NCBI RefSeq assembly: GCF_900177715.1
Contig: NZ_FXWG01000004.1
Span: forward strand, 1 to 64,000
Length of the DNA stretch: 64,000 nucleotides
Source of the DNA: Altererythrobacter xiamenensis
GTDB taxonomy: Bacteria > Pseudomonadota > Alphaproteobacteria > Sphingomonadales > Sphingomonadaceae
Direction: 5' to 3'
The notes beneath the pieces are model-generated. The model had not been told where the DNA came from, ran no database searches, and was given only the letters and a program-made list of their open reading frames with translations. Position 1 is the stretch's first letter. Every line of letters starts with the position of its first letter. The position numbers and the translations under genes were made by a program. Below are positions 53,624 through 63,412 of the stretch, piece after piece.

Positions 53624-55234
53624 TCACATCCTGAACACGCCGAATTGCGGACGTTCGGCGATCGGCGCTTCGAGGGTTGCGGCAAAGGCTAGGCCGAGCA
53701 CATCGCGGGTCTGGACCGGGTCGATCACCCCGTCATCCCACAGCCGCGCGGTGGCGTAATAGGGATTGCCCTCATCCTCGTATTTCTGGCGGATCGGCGC
53801 CTTGAACGCTTCCGCCTCTTCCTCGGACCATTTGTCCGCATCGCGGTGAACCGTGGCGAGGACGGAGGCCGCCTGCTCGCCGCCCATCACGGAGATGCGC
53901 GCATTGGGCCAGGTGAAGAGGAAGCGCGGTTGATAGGCTCTACCGCACATGCCGTAATTGCCCGCGCCGAAGCTGCCGCCGATCACTACGGTGATCTTGG
54001 GCACGGTGGCGGTGGCGACGGCTGTCACCAGCTTCGCGCCATGCTTGGCGATGCCTTCCGCCTCATATTTACCGCCGACCATGAAGCCGGAGATGTTCTG
54101 GAGGAACAGCAGCGGGATACGGCGCTGGCAGGCGAGTTCGATGAAATGCGCGCCCTTTTGTGCGCTTTCGGAGAACAGCACGCCATTGTTGGCGAGGATC
54201 GCCACCGGCATGCCCCAGATATGCGCAAAGCCGCAGACCAGCGTGCTGCCGAAATGCTGCTTGAACTCGTGGAACTCGCTACCGTCGACCAGCCGCGCGA
54301 TCACTTCGTGCACGTCATAGGGCGCGCGCACATCCTCGGGCACCAGCGCATAGAGATCGTCCGCGTCGAACTTGGGCGGGCGCGGTTCCTTCAGCTCGAC
54401 ATTCCTGGCCTCGGCAAAATTGTCGCCCAGATGGCTGACGATATCGCGAACGATGGTGAGCGCGTGCTCGTCATTCTCGGCAAGATGATCGACCACGCCC
54501 GACTTCTTGGCATGGAGGTCGCCGCCGCCCAGATCCTCAGCTGATATTTCCTCGCCCGTTGCCGCCTTCACCAGCGGTGGCCCGGCAAGGAAGATCGTGC
54601 CCTGATTGCGCACGATCACCGTCTCGTCGCTCATGGCGGGGACATACGCCCCGCCCGCGGTGCAGCTGCCCATGACGCAGGCGATCTGCGGGATCCCCTG
54701 GCTGCTCATATTGGCCTGGTTGAAGAAGATGCGGCCGAAATGGTCGCGGTCCGGAAAGACCTCCGCCTGGTGCGGCAGGTTCGCCCCGCCACTGTCGACG
54801 AGATAGATGCACGGCAGGCGGTTCTCCATCGCGATTTCCTGCGCGCGGAGGTGCTTCTTCACCGTCATCGGATAATAGGTGCCGCCCTTCACCGTGGCAT
54901 CGTTGCATACGATCATGACCTGTCGGCCCGAAACGCGGCCGATCCCCGCGATCAGCCCCGCGCCGTTGATCGCGTCCTTGCCATACATGCCGTTGGCGGC
55001 GAGTTGGCCGATCTCCAGGAAGGGCGAACCCGGATCGAGCAGGCGCTCGACCCGCTCGCGCGGAAGCAGTTTGCCGCGCGACACATGGCGCTCGCGGCTG
55101 CCTTCCGAGCCGCCGAGTGCCGCCTCGGCGACAGCACTGCGCAAGTCTTCGGCAAGGCCCTTGTTATGCTCGAAACGCGCCTTCGCATCAGGCGCGTCGC
55201 GGTCGAGCGTGGAGGTGAGAACGGATGCGGTCAC
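53624..55234 (-). CDS. mccB: 3-methylcrotonyl-CoA carboxylase beta subunit (carboxyltransferase)
   Basis: A 536-residue carboxyltransferase: [20 protein letters not shown], the acyl-CoA/biotin core [60 protein letters not shown] and [11 protein letters not shown]. The layout is that of the 3-methylcrotonyl-CoA carboxylase beta subunit rather than propionyl-CoA carboxylase, and the neighbouring isovaleryl-CoA dehydrogenase supports it. The biotin-carrying alpha subunit is not in this window downstream; it may lie elsewhere. Its GTG start overlaps the stop of the small membrane protein gene. Confidence 0.9.
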   Translation of the reverse strand: MTASVLTSTLDRDAPDAKARFEHNKGLAEDLRSAVAEAALGGSEGSRERHVSRGKLLPRERVERLLDPGSPFLEIGQLAANGMYGKDAINGAGLIAGIGRVSGRQVMIVCNDATVKGGTYYPMTVKKHLRAQEIAMENRLPCIYLVDSGGANLPHQAEVFPDRDHFGRIFFNQANMSSQGIPQIACVMGSCTAGGAYVPAMSDETVIVRNQGTIFLAGPPLVKAATGEEISAEDLGGGDLHAKKSGVVDHLAENDEHALTIVRDIVSHLGDNFAEARNVELKEPRPPKFDADDLYALVPEDVRAPYDVHEVIARLVDGSEFHEFKQHFGSTLVCGFAHIWGMPVAILANNGVLFSESAQKGAHFIELACQRRIPLLFLQNISGFMVGGKYEAEGIAKHGAKLVTAVATATVPKITVVIGGSFGAGNYGMCGRAYQPRFLFTWPNARISVMGGEQAASVLATVHRDADKWSEEEAEAFKAPIRQKYEDEGNPYYATARLWDDGVIDPVQTRDVLGLAFAATLEAPIAERPQFGVFRM

Positions 55235-55512
55235 GATGTTTCTTTCGTTTGCTTCGTGTCGCCGTTCGCGGCGAACAGATAGCGGTAGACGCCGATCAGG
55301 TTGATAACGAGCAGGCCGATATTCTGCCAGCCGATGCCCTGTCCTTCGTCATTGAGGAAGCCCCAGGCGATCAGCGCGATCGAGCTCGTCACGAAAATGA
55401 CGAAGCCCCAGCCGGTCGGCCGCGTGCCGAGGTTGAGCGACACGATCAGTGCCGCGATCAGCCCGGCTCCTGCGCCATACCATTGCAGGATGGTGAGGGT
55501 GGTTTCGCTCAC
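55231..55512 (-). CDS. Small membrane protein inside the leucine-degradation operon
   Basis: A 93-residue protein with three hydrophobic helices ([60 protein letters not shown]) and a charged C-terminus. It is coupled on both sides: its GTG overlaps the end of ivd and its TGA overlaps the mccB GTG (4 bases each), a pattern that demands it be a real gene. Function unknown; the family resembles small PnuC/MptD-like transmembrane proteins. A role in leucine metabolism is a guess from coupling. Confidence 0.85.
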   Translation of the reverse strand: MSETTLTILQWYGAGAGLIAALIVSLNLGTRPTGWGFVIFVTSSIALIAWGFLNDEGQGIGWQNIGLLVINLIGVYRYLFAANGDTKQTKETS

Positions 55513-56690
55513 CCCGCCGCCCCGATCAACTCACGGCCGATCAGCATTCGCCGGATCTCGTTGGTGCCCGCGCCGATGTCGAGCAGCTTGGCATCGCGCA
55601 TGTAACGCTCGACCGGCCAGTCGAGCGTGTAGCCTGCGCCGCCCAATGCCTGCACGCTTTCGGCAGCGACCCTGAAGGCATTCTCCGAAGCCAGCAGGAT
55701 CGCGCCCGCCGCGTCGAAGCGCGTCGTCTGGTCGTTGTCGCAGGCCTTCGCCACCGCGTAGGTGTAGGCGCGCGCCGATTGCAGCGCGACATACATGTCA
55801 GCGACCTTTGCCTGCATCAGCTGGAAACTGCCGATCGGCTTTCCGAACTGCTTGCGTTCGCGCAGATAGGGGATGACCGTGTCGAGGCAGGCCTGCATGA
55901 TGCCAAGCTGAAGCCCGGCGAGCACGACGCGCTCGTAATCGAGCCCGCTCATGAGCACGCCGACGCCGCCGTTGACCGGCCCCATCACGCGGTTTTCGGG
56001 CACGAAGCAATCGTCGAACACCAGCTCTGCCGTGGGCGAGCCGCGCATGCCGACCTTCTCGATCTTCTGGCCGATCGAAAAGCCCTTATCTCCCTTCTCG
56101 ATCAGGAAGGCGGTGATGCCGCGCGAACCGGCATTCCCGTCGGTCTTGGCATAGACCACCAGCGTATCGGCATAGGTCGCATTGGTGATCCAGAACTTGG
56201 TGCCGTTGAGGACATAGCCCTCGCCGCGCTCGTCCGAGACGGCTTCGGCCTTCAGCTTCATCGAGACGACGTCCGAACCGGCGCTGGCTTCGGACATGGC
56301 GAGGCTGCCGACATGCTCGCCCGAGATCAGCCCGGGGAGATATTTCGCCTTCTGCTCGTCATTCCCCCAGCGGCGGATCTGGTTGATGCACAGGTTCGAA
56401 TGCGCACCATAGGATAGGCCGAGCGAGGCAGAGGCGCGGCTGACTTCCTCCACCGCGATCACATGTTCGATGTAGCCGAGGCCGAGGCCGCCATCTTCCT
56501 CGTCCACGGTAATGCCGTGCAGGCCAAGCTCGCCCATCTGCTTCCACAGCTCGTCCTGCGGGAAATAGTCTTCGCGGTCGATCTTCTCCGCCAGCGGGGC
56601 AATCTGCTCGTCGGCAAAGCGGCCGACGCTCTCGCGGATCATCTGAGCGCTTTCGCCGAGCTGGAAGTCGAAATCGGGGGTGGCACGCAT
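55509..56690 (-). CDS. ivd: Isovaleryl-CoA dehydrogenase
   Basis: A 393-residue acyl-CoA dehydrogenase: YGAHSNLCINQIRRWGNDEQ, MSEASAGSDVVSMKLKAEAV, FWITNATYADTLVVYAKTD. The glutamate in MSGLDYERVVLAGLQLGIMQ lies where isovaleryl-CoA dehydrogenase has its catalytic base (LDxERxxL), unlike most other acyl-CoA dehydrogenases, which keep it later in the sequence. It oxidises isovaleryl-CoA to 3-methylcrotonyl-CoA, the step before the MccAB carboxylase encoded downstream. The start is ATG 56690. Confidence 0.9.
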   Translation of the reverse strand: MRATPDFDFQLGESAQMIRESVGRFADEQIAPLAEKIDREDYFPQDELWKQMGELGLHGITVDEEDGGLGLGYIEHVIAVEEVSRASASLGLSYGAHSNLCINQIRRWGNDEQKAKYLPGLISGEHVGSLAMSEASAGSDVVSMKLKAEAVSDERGEGYVLNGTKFWITNATYADTLVVYAKTDGNAGSRGITAFLIEKGDKGFSIGQKIEKVGMRGSPTAELVFDDCFVPENRVMGPVNGGVGVLMSGLDYERVVLAGLQLGIMQACLDTVIPYLRERKQFGKPIGSFQLMQAKVADMYVALQSARAYTYAVAKACDNDQTTRFDAAGAILLASENAFRVAAESVQALGGAGYTLDWPVERYMRDAKLLDIGAGTNEIRRMLIGRELIGAAG

Positions 56691-56879
56691 AATCAGCCTC
56701 TATTCGGAAATTTTGTTACGCGCCGCCCATACCAGCGCTGGGACGCGGCGCAAATGGTGCAGCCGCCTCGGTTAAACGCGGTCAGGCACTTTGGTGTCCT
56801 TTCGACGGCGAATTCGGCCCTTCAATTGCGATTTGTCCTTTCGCCTCAATTCTGTATGGAACCCGATCGGACGAGTCGC

Positions 56880-58397
56880 ATGAAAACTGTACAGCTTCAT
56901 CCGTGGCCCCCCGGGCAGCCGCCGTCTCCTGCATATTGCGGGGAGGACGCGCGCGCCTCGATTCTTGCAACCTACGGGCTGGACGCGCTCGAGGACGATC
57001 CCGAACTTTCGGAAATCACCACATTCGCCGCGAACCTGTGCAATGCGCCGATCGCGCTGGTATCTCTGGTGGAAAGGGAACGGCAGCGTTTCCTTGCGAG
57101 GGCAGGGCTCGAAGAAAGCGAGACGCCGCGCCCCACGTCCTTTTGCGCGCATGCCATGCTCGAACCCGAGCCGATGGTCATCAAGGACGCCAAGGACGAT
57201 GACCGCTTTTCGACGAATCCGCTCGTCACCGGCCATCCTTACATACGGTTCTATGCCGGTTCGCCGCTCATAAGCCATGAGGGCGCGCCGCTTGGTTCGC
57301 TCTGCGTCATCGATACCGAGCCCCGTGAAGAAGGGCTGACGCCGCTGCAGATGGAAGGGCTGCAGGTGCTCGCCGCCAGCGTGATGCGTCGCTTGCGCCA
57401 TCGCCGCGAAAATCTCGAACAGCTTGCGGTGATCGCGGAAAGCGAGAAAAAGTTTCGGCTGGTTGCAGATTCGATCCCCGACATCGCCTGGTCGACCGAC
57501 ATCCACGGGGAGCCGGTGTTCTGCAATCGCCGCTTCTTCGAGTTCACCGGCCACAAGCCGGGCGATCTCTCCGCCGACATGTTCCAGAATTACTGGTTGC
57601 CCGAAGAGCGCGATCATTGGCTCGAAGACTGGCAAAAGACGTTCGAGGCGGGCGAGCCCTACGAAGCCGAATACAAGTTCCGCCGGAACGACGGCAGATA
57701 CGTGTGGATGTTGTCGCGCGCCCTTCCGCTGCACGATGCGAATGGCGAGATTACCGGCTGGTTCGGCACGCTTACAGATATCGACGATGCTCACCGCCAG
57801 AAGGAAGAGCGCGAGCTGCTCGCCGGTGAGCTGGCGCACCGCATCAAGAATATCTTCTCGGTCATCTCGGGCCTGATCTCGCTGCGGTCGCGCGGCGATG
57901 AGAAGCTCGAGACCTTCGGCCAGGAACTCACCGCCGCCATCCGCTCGCTCGGCCGCGCGCAGGATTTCGTGCGCCCGCTCGACAGCGAGAAAAGCGACGA
58001 ACTCGTCGCGCTGCTCGATATCCTCATGGCGCCGTATCAGGACGGTGCCGGCAAACGGGTGGCACTCGCCGGCGACCGGGTCGAAGTGGGACCGCGCGCC
58101 GCAACGCCCCTCGCGCTGATCTTTCACGAATTGGCCACCAACGCAGCCAAGTATGGCGCGCTTTCCGAAGCCGACGGCCGCGTGACGATCGCGATAGAGC
58201 GAACCGATGATTGCGTGACCATCGCCTGGCAGGAGCATGGCGGTCCCCCGGTGCACGAGCCGAGTTCGCTAGGGTTCGGCTCTCGCCTCATCGACATGGC
58301 GACGCGCAACCAGCTGGGCGGAAGCCTCGACAAGCAATGGGATGCGGATGGGCTGGCGGTGAGTATCACACTCCCGCTCGAACGGATCGGAGCCTGA
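56880..58397 (+). CDS. HWE-type histidine kinase with GAF and PAS sensor domains
   Basis: A 505-residue cytoplasmic sensor: GAF (about 30-175: PRPTSFCAHAMLEPEPMVIK, FYAGSPLISHEGAPLGSLCV), PAS (about 190-305: AWSTDIHGEPVFCNRRFFEF, NDGRYVWMLSRALPL, GWFGTLTDIDD), then an HWE kinase core with phosphoacceptor His320 in ELAHRIKNIFSVISGLISLR and the diagnostic W-x-E in VTIAWQEHGG. GAF domains of this SFCAH type often sense light or redox. No adjacent response regulator; HWE kinases commonly act on a distant general-stress regulator. The start at 56880 is preferred; ATG 56856 is the alternative. Confidence 0.9.
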   Translation: MKTVQLHPWPPGQPPSPAYCGEDARASILATYGLDALEDDPELSEITTFAANLCNAPIALVSLVERERQRFLARAGLEESETPRPTSFCAHAMLEPEPMVIKDAKDDDRFSTNPLVTGHPYIRFYAGSPLISHEGAPLGSLCVIDTEPREEGLTPLQMEGLQVLAASVMRRLRHRRENLEQLAVIAESEKKFRLVADSIPDIAWSTDIHGEPVFCNRRFFEFTGHKPGDLSADMFQNYWLPEERDHWLEDWQKTFEAGEPYEAEYKFRRNDGRYVWMLSRALPLHDANGEITGWFGTLTDIDDAHRQKEERELLAGELAHRIKNIFSVISGLISLRSRGDEKLETFGQELTAAIRSLGRAQDFVRPLDSEKSDELVALLDILMAPYQDGAGKRVALAGDRVEVGPRAATPLALIFHELATNAAKYGALSEADGRVTIAIERTDDCVTIAWQEHGGPPVHEPSSLGFGSRLIDMATRNQLGGSLDKQWDADGLAVSITLPLERIGA

Positions 58398-58463
58398 GGC
58401 TTGGCGCGGGCTACTTTGCAGCCTAGCCTGCAGTGCATTGCCAACTGACAGCAGGATATATCC

Positions 58464-58949
58464 ATGCGCCTCTCCCCAGCCCTGCTAGCCCTTGCAACTC
58501 CTGCGGCCTTTGCAGTTTCCGCATGCACGCCGGAGAGCGAAACTGGTAGCGAGGCAGCCACAACCAGCGAGCCGAGCGAGGAGGCTCAGCCGGAAGCGCC
58601 CCAAAGCGATCTGACCCTGGCCGAAAGCGGCTGGCTGGTCGTGGGCGAGGACGGTGCAGTCTACACAACCATGCTCGACCCGGACGGCACCTATCGCGAT
58701 TTCCGCAATGGCGAAGCGCTGCAAAGCGGCGAGTGGGAAAAACGCCAGGCGGATGAAGTGTGCTTCGTCCCTTCCGACAATGGCAAGGCGGGCGACTGCT
58801 GGACCCTGGGAACGCTCGAGCGGGACAACACCCTGCGCGCCACCGATAGCGAGGACCGCGCGGTCGAACTGCGCAAGATCAGCTATGTCGGCCCCGGAGA
58901 GGGGGATGATGAAGGGGACGGCGAGGACGATCAGGGGAGCGGGGAATAG
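58464..58949 (+). CDS. Secreted lipoprotein, function unknown
   Basis: A 161-residue precursor: signal with lipobox VSACTP (Cys at about 21), a disordered Glu/Ser-rich linker (ETGSEAATTSEPSEEAQPEA), then a small beta-rich domain with GWLVVGEDGAVYTTMLDPDG, RNGEALQSGEWEKR and DEVCFVPSDNGKAGDCWTLG (two Cys, probably disulfide-bonded), and an acidic tail. The GEWxxxxxxxxCF...CW layout is known as an unnamed periplasmic family in alphaproteobacteria. It precedes the osmoprotectant transporter (26 bases). Confidence 0.72.
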   Translation: MRLSPALLALATPAAFAVSACTPESETGSEAATTSEPSEEAQPEAPQSDLTLAESGWLVVGEDGAVYTTMLDPDGTYRDFRNGEALQSGEWEKRQADEVCFVPSDNGKAGDCWTLGTLERDNTLRATDSEDRAVELRKISYVGPGEGDDEGDGEDDQGSGE

Positions 58950-58975
58950 GCATCGCGGAGGGCACTCCCGCACCC

Positions 58976-59752
58976 ATGCCGCCTGACGCGTCCTCCGACG
59001 CGCCGCTGATCGCGTTCGAGACGGTTTCGAAGGTTTACGGTCCCGTCGTGGCAGTCGACGCGGTGAGCCGTTCGATCGCCGCGGGTAGTTTCGTCGCGCT
59101 GGTCGGCGCATCGGGCTCGGGCAAGTCCACGCTCCTCAAGATGGTCAATGCGCTCGAAGCGCCGAGCGAGGGGCGCGTGATGTTCGAAGGCGAGGATGTG
59201 ACCGCGCTCGACCCGCCGACGCTCCGCCGCCGCATCGGCTATGTCTTCCAGGGTATCGGTCTGTTCCCGCATATGTCGGTGGCAGAGAATATCGCAATCG
59301 GCCCACGCCTGGGCGGCGAAAGCCTGACCAGGGCGCGGATCGCCGAACTGCTCGAACTGGTCGAGCTAGAGGCTGACCTCGCCGCCCGTATGCCCGACGA
59401 GCTTTCGGGAGGCCAGCGCCAGAGGGTCGGCGTCGCACGTGCGCTCGCCAATGATCCGCACCTGCTGCTGATGGACGAGCCCTTCGGCGCGCTCGATCCG
59501 ATCACCCGCGATGCGTTGGGTGAGCGTGTGCGGGCACTGCACGAAAGGCTGGGCCTGACCACCGTGATGGTAACGCATGACATGGCCGAGGCGTTGCTGC
59601 TGGCCGACCGCGTGCTGGTGATGGATGCAGGCTGCATCGTCGCCGACGAAACGCCGGGCGGCTTGCTGGCGGGCAAGGGCGGCGAGATCGCGCAGGGGCT
59701 CGTTGCGGTGCCGCGCGCGCAGGCGGAAAAGCTCGCGGCGATGGAGCGATGA
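58976..59752 (+). CDS. Osmoprotectant ABC transporter, ATP-binding protein (OpuC/OsmV type)
   Basis: A 258-residue ATPase: Walker A GASGSGKST (44-52), Q-loop FQGIGLFPHMSV, signature LSGGQRQRVGVARAL, Walker B LLLMDEPFGALD, and switch THDMAEALLLADRVLVMDAG. The FQGIGLFPHM sequence and length match the glycine betaine/choline/carnitine importers, but no CBS domains follow. It overlaps the permease/binding-protein gene by 4 bases (ATGA). ATP hydrolysis drives import of compatible solutes for osmotic stress. Confidence 0.92.
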   Translation: MPPDASSDAPLIAFETVSKVYGPVVAVDAVSRSIAAGSFVALVGASGSGKSTLLKMVNALEAPSEGRVMFEGEDVTALDPPTLRRRIGYVFQGIGLFPHMSVAENIAIGPRLGGESLTRARIAELLELVELEADLAARMPDELSGGQRQRVGVARALANDPHLLLMDEPFGALDPITRDALGERVRALHERLGLTTVMVTHDMAEALLLADRVLVMDAGCIVADETPGGLLAGKGGEIAQGLVAVPRAQAEKLAAMER

Positions 59753-61305
59753 GCGACTTCTGGGCAAGCCTGATGGGGCTGGGCGACCAGCTTGCCGCGC
59801 ATGTGCTCTTATCCGCCTCGGCAATCGCGCTCGGCATTCTGGTCGCGCTGCCGCTGGCGGTCTGGGCCAGCCGTTCGGAGGCGGTCGCGCGCGTGACTTT
59901 GGGCTTTGCCAGCCTGGTGCAGACGATTCCCGCGCTGGCGCTGCTCGCGCTGTTCTTCCCGATCCTGCTCAGCCTGCGCGCCGTGTTCGGAGAAGGGTTG
60001 CCGACGCTCGGCTTCCTGCCCGCGCTCCTCGCACTCGGCCTCTATGCGCTGCTGCCGATCCTCAGGAATGCGGTGACCGCGCAGGCCAATCTCGACCCCG
60101 GCGTGCTCGAGGCGGCGGACGGCGTGGGCATGACCGCGGGGCAGAAGCTGCGGCTCGTCGAAGCGCCGCTCTCCGCCCCCTTCATCATGGCGGGCATCCG
60201 TACGGCATCGGTCTGGACCATCGGCGCGGCGACGCTCGCCACGACGATCGGCCAGAAGAGCCTGGGCGATCCGATCTTTGCCGGTCTGCAAACGCAGAAC
60301 TGGGCGCTAGTGCTGGCGGGCTGTTTCGCCTCAGCCGGGCTGGCGCTGGTCGCCGACGGCCTGCTCGGCCTGATCGAGCGCGGGCTGCGCGAGCGGCGCA
60401 AGGGTTTCTGGATCGCCGGGCTTCTAGCCGTCGCGGTGGGTGTGGCTGCGGCGCTGATCGCGCAATTCGCCCCGCAATTAGGGGGTGCCCGCCAAGAGGA
60501 TCGCGTGGTTATCGGGGCCAAGGGCTTTTCCGAGCAATATATCCTCGCGCGGCTGATCGGGCAGCGGCTAGAGCGCGCGGGCTATACCGTCGACTATCGC
60601 GACGGGCTGGGTTCGGCAGTCGCACACAGCGCGGTTGCGAGCGGGGAGATCGACCTGCTGGTCGATTACACCGGCACGATATGGACCAATTCCATGGAAC
60701 GCGAGGATAACCCGCCGCGCGACGAAATGATCGCGGCGATCACGCAGTGGGAGGACGAGACAAGCGGGACGCTGGTCCTCGGCCGGATGGGCTTCGAAAA
60801 CGCCTACGGGCTGGCGGTGCGAGCCGAGCTTGCCAGCGACAGGAACCTTACGTCGATCGATGACCTCGCTCGCGTAGCGCCGCAATACACCGTCGGCGGT
60901 GACCCCGAGTTCTTCGAGCGCCCCGAATGGATCGCGGTGCGCGATGCCTATGGCCTGCGCTTTGCCGAAACGCGCAATTTCTCTCCGACCTTCATGTATA
61001 ACGCGCTGCGTTCGGGAGAAGCGCAGGTAATCGGTGCCTATACTTCGGACGGGCGGATCGCGGCGGACAACCTCGTCGTGCTGGAGGATCCTCGCGGCGC
61101 TTTCCCCAATTACGATGCTATCCTGCTGGTCAGCCCCGAACGGCGCGACGAAGAGCGCTTGCTCGAGGCGCTGCGCCCGCTGATTGGCGCTATCGATGTG
61201 GAGGCAATGCGCGCCGCGAACCTCTCGGTCGATCGCGATGAGAACAAGCTGCGTCCGGCTGAAGCCGCGCGCATATTGGCAAAAGAGATTGGATTGGGAT
61301 CCTAA
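59749..61305 (+). CDS. Osmoprotectant ABC transporter, fused permease and substrate-binding domain
   Basis: A 518-residue fusion. Residues 1-240 are a BPD-type permease with six helices and the EAADGVGMTAGQKLRLVEAP coupling loop; from about residue 252 a periplasmic substrate-binding domain of the OpuAC type follows (VVIGAKGFSEQYILARLIGQ, YRDGLGSAVAHSAVASGEID, LVDYTGTIWTN). Such fusions bind glycine betaine, carnitine or choline. It overlaps the ATPase gene (ATGA) and converges with midA, sharing 4 bases (61302-61305) between stop codons. Confidence 0.93.
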   Translation: MSDFWASLMGLGDQLAAHVLLSASAIALGILVALPLAVWASRSEAVARVTLGFASLVQTIPALALLALFFPILLSLRAVFGEGLPTLGFLPALLALGLYALLPILRNAVTAQANLDPGVLEAADGVGMTAGQKLRLVEAPLSAPFIMAGIRTASVWTIGAATLATTIGQKSLGDPIFAGLQTQNWALVLAGCFASAGLALVADGLLGLIERGLRERRKGFWIAGLLAVAVGVAAALIAQFAPQLGGARQEDRVVIGAKGFSEQYILARLIGQRLERAGYTVDYRDGLGSAVAHSAVASGEIDLLVDYTGTIWTNSMEREDNPPRDEMIAAITQWEDETSGTLVLGRMGFENAYGLAVRAELASDRNLTSIDDLARVAPQYTVGGDPEFFERPEWIAVRDAYGLRFAETRNFSPTFMYNALRSGEAQVIGAYTSDGRIAADNLVVLEDPRGAFPNYDAILLVSPERRDEERLLEALRPLIGAIDVEAMRAANLSVDRDENKLRPAEAARILAKEIGLGS

Positions 61306-62363
61306 AATCCCGGCGCGTCTCCGGGCCAGTTCGGCGCGGTCACGCCCAGCACCTTGAACAGCAGGCCCATCCCGCTTTCCTCGACCAGCCGCGCGCGCTG
61401 GCGAGCGATCACGTCTTTCGTCTGCGGAGACTTGCGCTGCAGTGCCTCGGTCCGGGTATCGATGCCGAGCGCGGTGAGCCAGTCGCCCTGCATTTCGCAG
61501 CCGAGCACCTGCGCGCCCTGCCGCTGGGCGACCTTGCCCAGCATCTCGAAATCGACATGCGCGGTGAGGTCCGCCGTGCCGGGCGCGTCGAACACGTCGA
61601 CCTTGCGGTGTGCGCGGATCGCCTGAAAGGTCGAGCCGGAGCGCAATTCGCGCGCACCGTAGTCGATGATGAGCGCCGCGCCACCTTGCGCCACCAGCCG
61701 GTCTGCCAGTTCGGACATGATCGCAGCGGACGCCGGGCTCGTCTCGATCATCGTGCCCTGCCGCGCGGTGCGCCAGCTTTCGGGTACGATCGAATCCATC
61801 GGCTTGTCACCGCCGACGAAGACGAACCTGTCGCCATCGAGCCCGACCATTCGCTCGTGCCAACCGCTCGCCGAACGGATCAGCTGATGGACCGGCAGGG
61901 CGTCGAAGAACTCGTTCGCGACCACCAGCAGCGGGCCATCCTCGGGCAGGGTGGTGATGTCATCGTGATGCGTCACATCGGGGATCGCACCGCGCTGCAC
62001 CTGGCGCAGTTTCTCCGAACCCTCCACGAAATGGACCTGGGGGGTCAGGTCATAGCGTGCGGCGGTGCGCAGCGCATCCTGCGCCAGCGTCCCGCGCCCC
62101 GGGCCCAGCTCGACATAGTGGACGTTCTCAGGGCGGCCTGCGCGCACCCACATGTCCGCCAGCCACAAGCCGATCAGTTCGCCGAACATCTGGCTGATTT
62201 CCGGCGCAGTTAAGAAGTCGCCTTCCTGCCCGAGCGGGGTGCCGCGCGTATAATAATGCGCGTTGCTCTCCCCCATGTACTGGGCGAGCGAAATCGGTCC
62301 TGTCTCACGAATTAGCCTGCGGAATCTCTCGCTGAGGTCCGTCGGCCCGGCATTGTCATTCAT
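61302..62363 (-). CDS. MidA/NDUFAF7-like class I SAM-dependent methyltransferase
   Basis: A 353-residue methyltransferase: RLIRETGPISLAQYMGESNA, TAPEISQMFGELIGLWLADM, VHYVELGPGRGTLAQDALRT (SAM site), LLVVANEFFDALPVHQLI, ALIIDYGARELRSGSTFQAI and TADLTAHVDFEML. The eukaryotic homologue methylates the NDUFS2 arginine during complex I assembly; the bacterial substrate is not established. The start at 62363 overlaps the lgt stop (ATGA) and is preferred to a frame extending to 62462. The end overlaps the convergent transporter gene. Confidence 0.92.
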   Translation of the reverse strand: MNDNAGPTDLSERFRRLIRETGPISLAQYMGESNAHYYTRGTPLGQEGDFLTAPEISQMFGELIGLWLADMWVRAGRPENVHYVELGPGRGTLAQDALRTAARYDLTPQVHFVEGSEKLRQVQRGAIPDVTHHDDITTLPEDGPLLVVANEFFDALPVHQLIRSASGWHERMVGLDGDRFVFVGGDKPMDSIVPESWRTARQGTMIETSPASAAIMSELADRLVAQGGAALIIDYGARELRSGSTFQAIRAHRKVDVFDAPGTADLTAHVDFEMLGKVAQRQGAQVLGCEMQGDWLTALGIDTRTEALQRKSPQTKDVIARQRARLVEESGMGLLFKVLGVTAPNWPGDAPGF

Positions 62364-63253
62364 CCCGCTGACGGAACTCCCGTGCCCGATCCCAGCGGCT
62401 TGCGAGTCGCTGCGTAGATCGTGACAATCAACCCAAGAATTATCAGCGGAATTGTGAGCCATTGACCCTGACTTAAACCGGTTTCGACCACTCTGTGGGC
62501 CAACTGTGCATCGGGTTCGCGGAAGAATTCGTTAACGAACCGGCCCACGCTCATGCCCACGGTAAAGATGCCGACGAGCATGCCCGGGCGGTAGCGCGCG
62601 CGGGTTTTCCAGAACAGCAGCATCATGATGATGAACATCACGAGACCTTCGAACCCGGCCTGGTAGAGCTGGCTCGGATGGCGTGGATCATCGCCCGCGC
62701 CGGGGAAGACCATGGCCCAGGGCGTATCGGCCACGGTAGTAACACGGCCCCACAATTCACCATTGGTGAAGTTCGCAAGTCGGCCGAGCATGTAACCGAA
62801 AGGCACATTGACCGCGACATAGTCGCACACGCGCAGGAAGCTGAGCTTGCCGCGTAGCGAAACCCAGGCGATGGCAGCAAGCACGCCGAGCAGCCCGCCG
62901 TGGAAGCTCATCCCCCCGTCCCACATACGCAGCAGCCGCCAGCTGACGAATCCCTCGTCATCGAAGGTCGTGAACAGTTCGGGTGCATAGAAGGCGGCAT
63001 AGCCCAGCCGTCCGCCCAGAATGACGCCGAGCGTGCAGTAGAAGAACAGATCGTCGGCATGGCGCTGCGCCATCGGCGCGCCGGGCTGCTTGATCATCTT
63101 GGACAGGTGCCAATAGGCAAACAGGACGCCGCCGAGATAGGCGAGCGAGTAATAGCGCAGGGTAAAGAAGCCGAGATCGATCCCCGGGGTAAGGCCCAGA
63201 TTTTCCCAGTAGATCGGCTCTGCTGCAGCCGATGCGACGAGTAGTGACAGCAA
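62360..63253 (-). CDS. lgt: Prolipoprotein diacylglyceryl transferase
   Basis: A 297-residue inner-membrane enzyme attaching diacylglycerol to the lipobox cysteine of prolipoproteins, needed for the many lipoproteins in this window. Signature GYMLGRLANFTNGELWGRVT, with FRYY-type TLRYYSLAYLGGVLFAYWHL, GGMSFHGGLLGVLAAI and PRHPSQLYQAGFEGLVMF. Seven helices expected. It overlaps midA at its 3' end (ATGA). It is divergent from the acyl-CoA synthetase gene at the window end. Confidence 0.95.
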   Translation of the reverse strand: MLSLLVASAAAEPIYWENLGLTPGIDLGFFTLRYYSLAYLGGVLFAYWHLSKMIKQPGAPMAQRHADDLFFYCTLGVILGGRLGYAAFYAPELFTTFDDEGFVSWRLLRMWDGGMSFHGGLLGVLAAIAWVSLRGKLSFLRVCDYVAVNVPFGYMLGRLANFTNGELWGRVTTVADTPWAMVFPGAGDDPRHPSQLYQAGFEGLVMFIIMMLLFWKTRARYRPGMLVGIFTVGMSVGRFVNEFFREPDAQLAHRVVETGLSQGQWLTIPLIILGLIVTIYAATRKPLGSGTGVPSAG

Positions 63254-63412
63254 GAAGCGAACCCCTTAATGGTTGTCGCGCGCCGCGCCGGCACGCCGGT
63301 TGCGCGGCTTGTGGCACAGCAGGGGTTTTGGGGAAAGCCTGCGATGAAGGCAAACGACCGTTCCAGCGATGGAGCGGACCGAATTAGAACGGTTAATAGA
63401 GGAGAGGCGTGA

